Below, piece by piece: positions 48,801-59,218 of a DNA stretch of 64,000 bases. Every line of letters starts with the position of its first letter. The first letter of the stretch is position 1. This stretch comes from Hymenolepis diminuta (taxonomy: Eukaryota > Platyhelminthes > Cestoda > Cyclophyllidea > Hymenolepididae): NCBI GenBank assembly GCA_900708905.1, contig CAADRB010000076.1, positions 329,205-393,204 on the forward strand. The letters are read 5' to 3'. The notes beneath the pieces were generated by a model that saw nothing but the letters and a program-made list of their open reading frames with translations, was not told the DNA's origin and ran no database searches. The translations under genes were made by a program, and so were the position numbers.

Positions 48801-51800
48801 AGAAATGAATTTGAATAAATGAGACCCATAGGGAAGGGAATAAGAATTCAACTTACTGTAGCTAATTTTAATTAGAATGCTAAAAAAAAATAGAGAAGAG
48901 CTTGAACTCCAGGAAACAAAAAACTTACCTGATATCTGAACTCCAATTAAACAGAGTGTTCCTGAGTTCCCCGACATTAAACCCTAAATCCTTATAGTTT
49001 TAAGCGTTTTCTTTCAATTACACTTGACCTTATTCTTGATAGCGTCTTGATCGATCATTGTTAATGATGTTCTAGGAATGGAAATGGGACGATTGAACAA
49101 TCTTGGGGACCATACTGGACTAACTGGGGATAACCTGAATCTGGATCCAATGCTGCCTGGAAATGGAAAAGGTGGAGATATTGGTGGCGGTGGTGGAAAA
49201 CCCTTGCCAGTTGAAAAGGAGAAAAAGAAGAAGCGGACAAAGAAGAAGTCCTCTGTGCTGCAAGCTAAGCTAAACCATCTAGCTGGAGTTATTGGACAAA
49301 TTGGTAGGTCAAAGTCTTTGTGTTTGATATATCACTGTAAACTAATATGCACTAGGAGCAAAACCAAAGGAATTAGTCAAATTCTTTGTATGGTTAGAAC
49401 AGTACAGAGGTGGTTGGGAAGATCTTCAATGGTTAGGTAAAATTTCAGAGAAAATGTACATAGAGTGTTGTTGTTCATATCCAATCTACTTTCGATCATT
49501 GAGTATAAATAGGAAATCCCCTTAATACTCAAAGTTAACGACTTTTTATTGTTTACGGAGATTACTACTGATGCGTCTTGTTCCCTGTTTTAAAAGTTTT
49601 AAAAGCGGAAGAGAAACATGAATTTGAGTCTATTAGCTTTTTTTTGATAATCAGAAATCGGAATCTTCGAATAATGTAAGCTTCATTGTCATGGAAGGGG
49701 GAGAAAATTTTCACTTTTCTGTTCGAGTGTCAACTTGTGTGAACTCCTCCCCTTTTAAGATCAAATGTCCATGCAAATGCTGTTTCCTTCCTGTCATTCA
49801 CTTTATCGTCCAAAAGAATGCAACAATGTTCAGTGGATTTCGATAATCTGAGCAAGCCTCTCACTTAGTCTAACATCGTTCACTCTGAAGTAGCTTAAGT
49901 CGCTCTTGTTGTCATGATTTGGAAATCACTCCTGTTCATTAAACATGCTCTTGTTTCCTGTCAGCTAAGCATTACGCTTAGCTTATATAACTTAACTATT
50001 CAACCTTTATCGTTCCAAATTTACAGCTGATCATAATAATAAATAAGTTTCAAGCTTGTGAAGTTACAGCGTTTTTCGAGTAGAGTGATATTGTCTTAAA
50101 GACTGATATAGACCATTTATCTCCAACTGAATCAGACAAAAATCGAGAAGGAAACAGCAACGTAAGAATGTTTTACTAAGTCAAAGTGTACATTCTCAAA
50201 GATCAGTGCTCATGCAATGATGCGGATGTCTAAAAGCATTGGCTAATTTTGATCAGTATGGCGGATGGTAGAATACGAGTTTCTCGTAAGAACGGCTCTA
50301 TGATATCTTCCCTCTACACAAATTTAGTGTTATTGACGTTTCTACTAATAAGCTTGAGTTTTTTAAGAATCAAGCTTTACCGTTATATCGTGTGTCTGTG
50401 GATTCGATAAACTAAAAATGAGCTTAGAATACAGACAATAAAAAGTTATTGCACTTCAAGTCATCGCTTATTAATGAGTCGGACATTGGTCTTATCCCTC
50501 TCACTTGGTAGACGTCCAAATTGCCATTTACATGCAATGACCAACCATTAAAATTCAAATTGTTAATTTTTTCTTGTTTTAGGTACGGTGATCGCAGTTC
50601 TAACAGTGCTCATCCTCTTCATTAAATTCGCTGTGAATACCTACTACATAAATAAGGAGTCCTGGAATACGGGTCTACACTTAAAACAATTCATCCACTT
50701 CATTATCATCGGCGTCACAGTTCTTGTTGTGGCTGTCCCTGAAGGTCTCCCGTTGGCTGTCACCATCTCACTTGCCTACTCAGTTAAGAAAATGATGAAG
50801 GTAGGTCTCTTTTTCCTTTTAGTTTATGCGGCAATTCTAATAAATGTATGAAATTTCATTTAAGTAATACATCAGAATTGACAATAAATAGGGCTGCTCA
50901 TAAAAATTAATCTAGATATTGGATAATTACGATATCGTTATTTCACTTAAGTACATGACTGTGGACATAATTTTTCTGTTGATCGTTTCTCTCTATAGTA
51001 ATGTACGTGTCAGTACATAGCTGTCACTTTACGCTTCAGCAGCTAACAAGAATATCCAGTTGGGATCTGTTGCGGTCCGCTCTCATTCTTGCTCTTCCTC
51101 ATTTGTTATCCCATTATTTGTTTCTCATTGGTAAGTTAGGGATTCTAGGGGATAAATATCTGCATATGAAGCAATTAGGTTACTTTTAATCTATACAGTA
51201 CGTCATATTACTCAATGTTTTCCGCCTTTTTATTTTGGTTCCCATTGAGGTTCATTAATGAGTCTTAGGATGCAGTGAATGGTGCTTTTCCTCAATGCGT
51301 CGACTGTAGAACCTGTAACTCCGATTCCATTGACGTAGGGAGAAAGTGAGAGAGAATTATACTTCCAGCAAGTAGCTTTGTATCAAGTTATGTTGAAATT
51401 TTGAGTTTTCTCAGAAAATTTCTTTTACATTGGGCTTCTAATACGATCATGTGAATTAATCCTTCGAGATAACACAGTACCAGAAATCTTCGTACAGACT
51501 CTAGGAGTAATTTTAGACCATTAAATTATTTTCGTTATTTTTGGAGTTCCTGGTTTATGCAGGGGTACCAACGACTCAGGTTTCTTCAGAGTTATATCTC
51601 TTTAACCTCTCAAACTTGAAATCGTCTAGCTGTTAACTGGATGGTCTGAAGATGTACCTCTACAATCCTTTGCATTTCATAAGATTAATTAATTAACTCC
51701 TTGTCATAATCGAATTTGCATTTGCTGAAAAGTCAGTTAATTTTTTCATTAGTGGGCAGTCTACTTAATTTAGTGCCATTGGATGTGATCACAGGTCACT

Positions 51801-54800
51801 GTTTCGAAATACGATTCAAACTGAGTGTAAAATTCTGAATATTTATGTGAGGTATTGTCGTGCATAAATTAAATAAACAGCTAAGATTCATTCCGAAATT
51901 GTTTGGAGAGACATTTGCGCTTTGTCAATTTGAATATTGGATGTCTCTGCAGAACCCATTTACCTACATTAATATTGGTTATCAAGAGTCATTATTATTT
52001 AAATTGATATTATAGATGTACCCAAACCATTGCCCCTATTTCTTTTCTTTATGTCTGTGAAATTACAGGACAATAACTTGGTTCGTCACTTGGACGCCTG
52101 TGAGACTATGGGTAATGCGACGGCCATCTGCTCGGACAAGACGGGCACCCTTACCACCAACCGAATGACAGTGGTCCAATGCTATCTTGGCGGTCATCAC
52201 TCCAAAGATTCTGCCAATCTACCGAAGTTAAATCAACTCAATCCCACGTTGGGTCATTTGCTAATTCACAACATCTCTATCAACAGTGGCTACACTTCTC
52301 GAGTTGTGGTGGGTTAATTGAATGGTTTTTAACTATTGAATTCCTACATTTGAATGCTTTATCATCTAAATCATCGGATGAAATCTATTCGAAATTTGTT
52401 AGTGAGCCTTCAGCAACATATTCTTCCATCTTTTTCACGCTGTGGCCATTTTGCGGGAGGTTGATAAAGGAATTTTTTCAATGACTCTGAGAAACTTTGT
52501 TTGCCATCATGAGTAGGTTGGGAAATCTTCTGGTTATACTTTCTGCCACAAAATCTTGAATGAGGGTCTGAATCGTAATTGAACATCTTATTTTCCACTT
52601 CAATCTTCCGCCTATCGATTCACACAATTTATATTACCATGATGATGATGTTCATAACCGAATATCGGGATTCTGTCCATTGAAGAGACAAAGAAGTCTT
52701 TACCTATTATCGACTTTATTGAAAACCCACTACTTAGTATACAGGTAAGGGGGTTATTGGGCTGTCCTTTCCCCACCTCCAAACTGTCGTTTCCTGGCCC
52801 ACTGGTTCTTCATATCAGTTTTCGGTCTTCTAGTTTGTCCATCTTTTTAATTAATGCGTACAGTTAATTGCGTCATGTCCTACTTTTCCTAATTTCAAAT
52901 ATCAGGATTTAATCTCTATTTTCATGAATAATTTCGGATTTTAGACATTATTTATGGTCTGCTAACATCTTATTTACTAATTTGGTGCACTCCAGAAAAA
53001 TTGTGCTTTCAAAGAAATTACTTCCATCAAGTTGCGTTGCTGTTTTGCAAATCGTCTGCTTTGTTTAATGATTTACGCGCGTGCAATCAGAGTAAGAGCG
53101 AATGAGAGTGGGAGCGATTCTGCGAGGTAGAAATTACTTCCGTTTCATTCCTCCCTCCTACCCATCTGCTTACCCTTCATTCCTCTTCTCACCTCATCTC
53201 ACACATCCCCCAAACCTAACTCAACCTAATACTCTCCCTTCCCCCTACCCGCTATTCTGCCGCATTTCTGCTCAACACAAAACATCCACCAACCAGTACA
53301 CTGATCGCTACCTACATGGGGCATCTACTTTCATTCCTCTTAATGCGTTTGAATCAAACACCCTACCGCAATGAGAAAACCTACTTCCTCTCTTTCTACC
53401 TCCTCAACTCCCTTCACTTCACACTTCCTCACTTTGTGAAGGATCATTTCGCAAAAATTTATTTCCATTCAATCCAAAGGTCTTTCATAAACACTACTGG
53501 GCACTTCCGGGTCTTCATTTAAGAAAAGATGATAACTGTTTGGTCGAGGTAGATAGAAAAAGGGATATCTCTCTTCTTGTGATATGCCTGAAGTACAATT
53601 ACAAAGTATCAACTGCGAACAGTGGGGGAAGGACAAAAGGCGGAAAGAAGGAAAAATACTATTACGCGGTGGTAGGTTAAGAGAAGAGCGAAAGGAGATG
53701 TAAACGTTAAATAAAGAGCTGAAAGAGGAAAAATATGCACTCAGAAAAGCAGGAGATTTCGTTTTGAAATTTATAAATTATCAAAATAATAACATGTTAA
53801 TAAAACATCTAAACATGAGAATCATTTGAGAATACTTCAAATAAGAGGTGCGAAGGAAAGGGAATCGGGTTGAAATGAAGAATAAAGGTATTGCTTTATC
53901 AGAATGGATAGATAATTTGCTGCATTTTGAATTGACGTCTTAAGGCTCAAACTTTGAGGTTTAATTCGTAAGTCTGCTAGTTATGAAGTTGATTCATCTC
54001 AGAGATCGGTTTTGCCATCTCGATACACCTGCCTTGTCTCAGAAAATGAGTACTTCAATTCCAGACTAATCAGTTTTATAAACGGTAGGTCTGAGAGAAC
54101 CATGAGATGAGACTTGAGGACATCAAGACAAAATCCCATACATTCAGTCCCTTTCCAGTTCCATTATAGAAGGAACTAACAGCACGCAACAGCCTCACTT
54201 TTTTTCGTGCTTATCACTACGGTTTACGTAAAACAGAGTCATCTTCTTCCCCTCCCCCTAGCTGTATCATGTATGTTGCCCTTTACATTTAGCTTGCGCG
54301 AGTGCAGCAGTGTTCTCCTACTCTCAGTAGTAGAAGGCTGGTGGGAGAGGGGACTGACGTGTCACCTTCCACCTTTTGCCATGCATGTTGCCCAAAAACA
54401 CTAAACAATGATGATGGGGCTTGGGAGATGTGCACTAGTCCACATTTACATTTTCAAATTCGTCCTCTCTCTCGCTCCAGGAACTCTCACATATAAATGC
54501 ATACAAAAGAGAATGTGTTCTTTCTACCGTGTTTCCTCTCCCCCTTTTCTTCCATCAAGTCTTTTTCGCATTTTTTCCGGCCTGTCTGTCACCGCCTACT
54601 ATAGTCTGATTAGATTTGAAGTGTGCAAAGTCTTGGTTATTTTCCTCATTGCTTGTATTGCTTCCCGATTGGCTGACTTGGTATCGTGATACGAATTAAA
54701 TCTGAACATAGAAATTTGTAATCATATTTCAAGCTAATATAGCATAAAGTTGACCTTTAATACCTTCTACACCATCCATACACTTATTCGTTCATGAGTT

Positions 54801-55947
54801 AACATCATGGCTTGTTTTGGTGTATGCTATAAGTCAGAAGCCGGATATGATATCATTTTGTTGAAACTTAAGCATTGCGCTATTCGTTTTCTAATAAATC
54901 TGCTTTCGATAATTTACTGTTGACTCAATTTCATTATGCTGTACGTACATCTGAAGTAGAATGATGTGCTTGTAGCTTCCTAGGAAGGTAATGTTTTCAC
55001 AATCTTAAGCTAAAGAGGAAATTTTGCAGTGGGCAGTGGAATCAATTTAGAATTAATTGATTTAGGTTTAAAATGTTCCAAATTTTTTATAATTTATCAC
55101 CGGTCTTCGAAATAACTATTATGTGTGCATCAGTGGCACAGTAGCTAATGTGTACGTCTGCAAAGTAAGAGATCATAAGAGCAACATTCATCTGTACACA
55201 TCCAATGAATAGGTGTGAATGGGTGGCTAATTACTCTGGTTAATTCTGGTCAATCAGGAGAATGATAGGGTGAGAGTTTCTTATAAGAGCTGCTCTTGAA
55301 TGCTTTACTTCTCAATTTAAGTTTTGCCCCTTCTTTCATTAATGTGGTTGCATAAGGTGATAATATTCACATCTATCAAAGTAAAAAGAGGAATTACATA
55401 CTGAATTCCCTTTCTCCTTTTTATCAGACTGATCTTGCTAAAAATTGAAACTGATCATTTCGTTTTCGGTTTTATTTTGATAGTTCTCATACTCTCTAAA
55501 GATGTTTATCATTGCTTTGTATTTTGTTTCTGAAGAAAAGATAGACTTGGACGTTCGAAAACTAAGACGAGAAGATGATGGCTCCTATCTCTCTCCCTAA
55601 TAACATCACTTCTCATAGAGTCGATTTACTCTGAGCAGTTTTCAAATAGTGTTAACTTGAAGCGTCTAATTTATTCAATCTTTTGTTTGATTTCAGCAAC
55701 CCAAGAAACCAACGGACCTGCCAACTCAATTGGGAAACAAGACAGAGTGTGCTTTGCTTGGATTTGTCTATAGCTTGGGAGCTTCCTATGAAGATATTCG
55801 TCAACAATGGCCTGAGGATTCTCTGCTCAAAGTCTTCACTTTCAACTCTGAACGCAAATCCATGAGTACAGTTATTCGTAGTTTAGATCAAAACAAACGT
55901 GGTTATACTGTCTTCACGAAGGGTGCCTCGGAAATGGTGCTGAAAAA
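27845..55947 (+). CDS. Plasma-membrane Ca2+-transporting P-type ATPase (PMCA), N-terminal nine exons
   Basis: P2B-type ATPase that expels Ca2+ at ATP cost. Exons: 27845-28022, 28170-28343, 34517-34768, 37854-37979, 46790-47095, 49076-49303, 50583-50800, 52069-52308, 55697-55947. All are GT-AG and in frame, giving 657 codons plus 2 nt. Residues 1-60 give an N-terminal region ([20 protein letters not shown]). Two membrane segments follow ([35 protein letters not shown]). The actuator motif is [12 protein letters not shown] near residue 223, Ala in place of the last residue of TGES. A long cytosolic loop (about 290-410) has a Gly-rich patch and a Lys-rich patch ([14 protein letters not shown]). 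TM4 carries [10 protein letters not shown] (474-478). The phosphorylated Asp517 is in [17 protein letters not shown] and FTKGASE mark the nucleotide-binding domain. The hinge, TM5-10 and calmodulin tail lie beyond the window. The start is the first ATG with the conserved N-terminus. Introns reach 8.8 kb. Confidence 0.95.
31143..31175 (+). repeat. Perfect 13-bp hairpin in PMCA intron 2
   Basis: AATTCTGGGACAC (31143-31155), a 7-nt loop, then GTGTCCCAGAATT (31163-31175), an exact reverse complement. The stem is too short for a canonical miRNA precursor. No function is known. Confidence 0.6.
31738..31858 (+). repeat. Dispersed repeat R4, copy 1
   Basis: GATAGCAGGAGAAAG, about 30 nt of divergent sequence, GAGTAATGGCGCCTCTCTC, TTGATTGGTAACACG and GTAAATTTTG. 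The same order is seen at 33448-33565. Confidence 0.5.
33448..33565 (+). repeat. Dispersed repeat R4, copy 2
   Basis: GATAGCAGGAGAAAGCGAGC, GAGTGATGGCACCTCTCCC, TTTGTCGAAGCCACG and GTGAATTTTG, collinear with 31738-31858. Element type is unknown. Confidence 0.5.
36003..36006. other. Assembly gap (4 N) after a C run
   Basis: The four N follow ten or more C. Together with the G run before the 25222 gap, this suggests unresolved homopolymer ends rather than true sequence. Confidence 0.9.
36940..37062 (+). repeat. Dispersed repeat R3, copy 1
   Basis: CACTGCTAACTGAGGTATTC, ACAGTAATAAAGTGCTAATC, TCTGGGATAGCTAAAACCTC and TTATCCTAAG. Collinear with 38075-38205, on the other side of PMCA exon 4. Confidence 0.55.
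38075..38205 (+). repeat. Dispersed repeat R3, copy 2
   Basis: TACCTGCTAACTAGAATGTT, CACAGTATTAAATTACTAATC, CTTGGGATGGATAAACCCTC and ATATACCTAAG, collinear with 36940-37062. Same orientation. Confidence 0.55.
39346..39480 (+). repeat. SINE-like repeat copy with clear tRNA-like head
   Basis: GGTGGTGTAGCGGTCACTGTG (A-box zone), GCACGTCGGTCAATTCAGTG, GTCACAAATTTGATACC (B-box zone), then ATGACCAACCATAATG and TTGACCAG. This is one of the two best-preserved heads in the window. Confidence 0.6.
39598..39740 (+). repeat. SINE-like repeat copy, 3' part
   Basis: GATGGTCATCGGTGTGCACC, TGAATGGTCAATCACACC, GGGGTAGTGGAATTCGAG, TCTCTCGTAATAGTTGCTTC and CTTCTCTCCCCTCAAGTTAA. The tail closely matches those at 50.3, 55.3 and 62.4 kb. 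Confidence 0.6.
41285..41400 (+). repeat. SINE-like repeat copy, middle part
   Basis: GCGAAGTCAGGGATCACAAT, TTTCGATACCCGTCGGTGCA (near-canonical B box), TATCCAATAGGCGGAATG and ACCAACCACGCTGGTCAA. Confidence 0.6.
45723..45812. repeat. Perfect 15-bp inverted repeat
   Basis: AAATAGGTGGCAGAC (45723-45737) and GTCTGCCACCTATTT (45798-45812) are exact reverse complements with 60 nt between them, inside PMCA intron 4. Could be a small foldback or MITE-like footprint. Confidence 0.55.
47096..49075 (+). other. PMCA intron 5 (2.0 kb)
   Basis: Bounded by TCGG|GTAAGT and TTCTAG|GAATGG. Contains R2 repeat copy 2 (about 47760-47905); otherwise no recognised feature. Confidence 0.7.
47760..47905 (+). repeat. 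Dispersed repeat family R2, copy 2
   Basis: CTCTTACCCTCTTGAATCCTC, GAGGCTCAATCAATACACTT, TTGACCCGAATAGTTCTTGG, TGTTCTGCTC and GATTGTTAGCC, collinear with 23690-23895. Confidence 0.45.
49304..50582 (+). other. PMCA intron 6 (1.3 kb)
   Basis: Bounded by ATTG|GTAGGT and TTTTAG|GTACGG. Contains a SINE-like copy near 50205-50345. Confidence 0.7.
50205..50345 (+). repeat. SINE-like repeat copy, 3' part
   Basis: GGCTAATTTTGATCAGTATG, GGATGGTAGAATACGAGTTT, CTCGTAAGAACGGCTCTATG and ATATCTTCCCTCTACACAAA. The tail is clear; the head is decayed. Confidence 0.6.
50801..52068 (+). other. PMCA intron 7 (1.3 kb)
   Basis: Bounded by ATGAAG|GTAGGT and TTACAG|GACAAT, phase 0. No other feature recognised. Confidence 0.7.
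52309..55696 (+). other. PMCA intron 8 (3.4 kb)
   Basis: Bounded by GTTGTG|GTGGGT and TTTCAG|CAACCC, phase 0. Contains a pyrimidine-rich stretch near 53140-53420 and a full-length SINE-like copy at 55125-55330. No gene is recognised. Confidence 0.65.
55125..55330 (+). repeat. SINE-like repeat copy, near full length
   Basis: CAGTGGCACAGTAGCTAATG (A box), GTACGTCTGCAAAGTAAGAG, ATCATAAGAGCAACATTC, TGTACACATCCAATGAATAG, TTAATTCTGGTCAATCAGGAG, GTGAGAGTTTCTTATAAGAG, CTGCTCTTGAATGC and TTCTCAATTTAAG. Confidence 0.65.
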
Positions 55948-56069
55948 GTGAGTTATTATAGGTGTTTATTCTCAATTATCTTTTTTGTTTTGTTTTTAAA
56001 TTTTATTTAATTAAGGGGTTTTAGTGAACTTTTGGCGGTTTATGATTATATTATGACTTCTAAGATTTG

Positions 56070-56215
56070 CGATGGCGGTTTAGTGGTTAATGTACATTTC
56101 TGCTAAGTTAGGGGCTATAAGATCTATGCTCATCCGTACATATCAAGCGATATGGATGACCATTCAAACCGATTAATTCTGGTCCACAAGATAGGCAGTA
56201 TGTACAATGATCCAT
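56070..56215 (+). repeat. SINE-like repeat copy, head and middle
   Basis: GATGGCGGTTTAGTGGTTAA (A-box zone), TGTACATTTCTGCTAAGTTA, CTATAAGATCTATGCTCATC, CCGTACATATCAAGCGATAT, GGATGACCATTCAAACCG and ATTAATTCTGGTCCAC. Confidence 0.6.
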
Positions 56216-57501
56216 GATGTATAGGATCATATGACGAACATTTCTATATCTTAGTTCTCTCTCTTTTATTTAATGAAGAACTGATAGTATTTCGTGAAAT
56301 GCTTTTTTCGGTTATTTCTTAGTATCCTTCATAGTAATTACCCTTTAAAGATAGGCAGATGTCACATCTGTGCTTATCTCTCTGTTGAATGCCACAAAAG
56401 GGCAAATAATTATAATTTTTTTAGGAAAAGAGTCTAAACATTTGACAAGACTGAAGCAGTTCAATATGGGTTTGGAGAATTGGATCTAGTAAAACCAGAA
56501 AATAGAGCCCGGGGGGATCCTGGGAAATTAGAATTTGAGTTGAGAATTTGAGTTGTCCCCCTTTTTTTCTCCGTTCCTGAGCGATTTCATGTTCACAGAG
56601 TCCAGGACTTACTGACCAGATAAAAATTCATATTCTTAGCAAATGTTAACATAACATTAACCTAATTAATTTTCTTAGAATACAGCTTTAATCTTCTGCA
56701 GTTCTAGTATCGTGCTTTCTTGACCTTTCCATTCTAAAGAAAATTACAACAAAATAATTAACCTTTATTAATCATTAGGAAAATATTTGAGAGGTCATGA
56801 AAAATTAATGCCATTTCTCAATATAGACGATAAATTTACAGGCTTGAAATAGGATCGTAAGTGTCGATATTTGAATTCTTTAAAATAGTAGTATATTTTT
56901 AAAGAACCAGTCTTCATTAATCACTAAGACAGATACTTGAGGGACCGTAAATTAAACTAATTTCTAAACATAATCTCCCAACTTATACTTTGGAATAAGT
57001 TGGAATGGCGTCTTACAACACCATTTTCATTCAGAACTGATTTAAAGACTTCCAATTATCTAATCATTTTTAAGTTCCTGGGAGTATTTGTGCATCTGGT
57101 TGGCAATATTATTTTTTCTGATTTCCCATGTTTAATTTTCTCCCAATGTTACGGGAAAAGTTAAGGATATGCCTTGCAAATCATGGTTATTACCCATGAA
57201 AATGCCAAAGAGTGGGGAATTTGGAGGGAGTCTAAAAGAAATAATTAATATAATCAGGATATCAATATTCTTACTTTATTTTAATTCTAGAACCATTGAG
57301 CTATTCATATTTTAATAAGGTCATAGTTACCTCGTAATGCCTTGATATTTTTAGGATCATCATCGTTTCAACTAAATTTGACGCTCAAATTCTTTTGAAT
57401 TCATTCAACAGACCGTTTTAAGTTCCCAAGCGTTGGATAAAATTAAATAATTTTTATCAAAAAAATATATTTATAATTTATTGTTGATAATTTATAAAAT
57501 T

Positions 57502-57639
57502 TGTATATTTGTTAATGTGTTAAATTATGCGGTCTTTGCTTTGCAAAATTTTGAGTAAATTGATTAAGTTTCTTAATCTCGCGTTATTATTGAATTCGGT
57601 TGAACTGTGGCGATTTTGGAGGCTAATAAGCTTATAACA
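57502..57639 (+). repeat. 5' LTR-like direct repeat
   Basis: About 138 bp, TGTA...ACA. Similar to 59074-59218 with many point differences and small indels, so insertion is old. Confidence 0.6.
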
Positions 57640-59073
57640 AGTGGCGACGCAGTAACGAGTATTTATTATTCTCCATTTCTGACGATCTCTACAGTACAGA
57701 AAGCGAAGTTCTTCCGTTTCTCAAGAAACAGTGTATTACCCTATTTTTTACAAAATATGTGAGAGCTTGCCGGCAAAACTTAAGACTAATTATTCTCATG
57801 GATGTTCCTACCACAATTACTGCCACTGTTTCCTATACTTATGCTAAAAAGTATCCTTTATTTCCGGTTGCACCTATATCTTCTATGATGCTATTGCAAC
57901 TTAAAATTACATAAAATGGTCAAAGAATGTGTAAACAAGTCGAATCTTACACGTGATTCAGCTCTCATTGATTACGAGGCCATGACCACGTGTCTAGTGC
58001 CATAATATGTCTGCATATGTGCCTCAATCCGCTTAAGCTGCCGAATCATTCTGTCGAACAGAAATTGTCTTCATCTTGTGCATGATGCCGAAGTTGGCAT
58101 TTTCCTTAACAATGTCGCTGCAGGAAGTATCGATGAAAATTGCCGAAAGGTGGGACGTAAAGAAGACTATTGTCCACCCCCTCTTCCCTAACAACTCCCG
58201 AATCGTCCATAAAGATCGAGTCTCCTTAATGCCTTGGTCTGTGCAACTACATTCGTGCTAAATCGAAGCTTACTTTCCGTTCTAATCGATTGGCGCTGAT
58301 GGATGATGTATACAGAGAACTCGAGGAAATCGGTCTTGCTAAATCTGTTCTTTTTGCTCAAACGGTATCAAAAGTGGTTACGCAAAATGCAGCGAGACTA
58401 AGCAAACGGCCGGACTCATTTCTCTCCAAAATCCCTCATTAGTTTCTCAAATTAGGACTCTTTGGTTTCATTTTGATCTCAATCTCGGTGGACCTATCAA
58501 GTTATCTCTTCTCTAATTTTGGTGGATTCATTCAAAATGGTCAAAATTCATACCTCTTAAATCTATCACAACTGGTACCATTAGGAACAGCCTTCACCAA
58601 AAAAATGCTACACAGTTCTCTCAATGCCTTCCATCCTCACTTCTCGCCTAATTTCAACGGTCTGAAGGAGCAACTTGTTGACAATATGACAATGCAATTC
58701 TCGTTTCACAAGGAGAGGAGACAATGGAAAAGATTCGTAACCCTTTAAACTTTAGGTGTCGGACGACGCCTCATGTTGATGCCAAAATTTGGTTGCGCAT
58801 AAATTTTCGTCCTGAACTTCCAGACCGAAAGCGAATCCAACCGAGATTTATTTGGATGCATGTTATCTCCCTCAGCCATGGAACCCCAAAACTCTGGAGA
58901 TCCGACGCAACCGTTACTCCAGGCGCTTCAGAAGACTCCGAAAGAGATTCAAGATGGGTCCGACAACCAAGTGTATGAATGAAACACTTTCTCCTGGAGG
59001 TGTTGGATGGAAATGAATAGATTTTAACTTAGAAAAATGAAATTAATGACTTTATTATTAATTATTACATATA

Positions 59074-59218
59074 TGTAACATTTTTTAATATGTGCTAAGT
59101 TGGCTGGGTCGTTGCTTAGCATAATTTTGAGTAAATTGCTGAGGTTTGCTTAATCCCGTATTATTATTGAATCTGGTGAATTTGTGGCTATTTCGGAGGC
59201 CAATAAGTTTATAGTACA
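59074..59218 (+). repeat. 3' LTR-like direct repeat
   Basis: About 145 bp, TGTAACA...GTACA. Same orientation as 57502-57639. Confidence 0.6.

Larger units (their letters stand above)
57502..59218 (+). mobile_element. LTR-flanked element with unrecognised decayed coding interior
   Basis: Two direct repeats, about 57502-57639 and 59074-59218, share blocks such as ATTTTGAGTAAATTG, TTATTATTGAAT and the GGAGGC.AATAAG.TTATA segment. Each begins TGTA and ends ACA, as LTRs do. Right after the 5' repeat is GTGGCGACGCAGTAACGAG, in primer-binding-site position. The 1.4-kb interior has decayed coding runs on the plus strand: LHLVHDAEVGIFLNNVAAGS, then ALMDDVYRELEEIGLAKSVL with QTVSKVVTQNAARLSKRPDS, and KIWLRINFRPELPDRKRIQ. 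No reverse transcriptase, protease or gag motif was seen. No clear target-site duplication. It could be a non-autonomous LTR element or one carrying captured sequence. Confidence 0.6.

Noticed and set aside
53102..53522. 90- and 68-residue open frames in PMCA intron 8
   Set aside because: Pro/Ser/Leu-rich from a pyrimidine-rich tract; no evidence of a gene.
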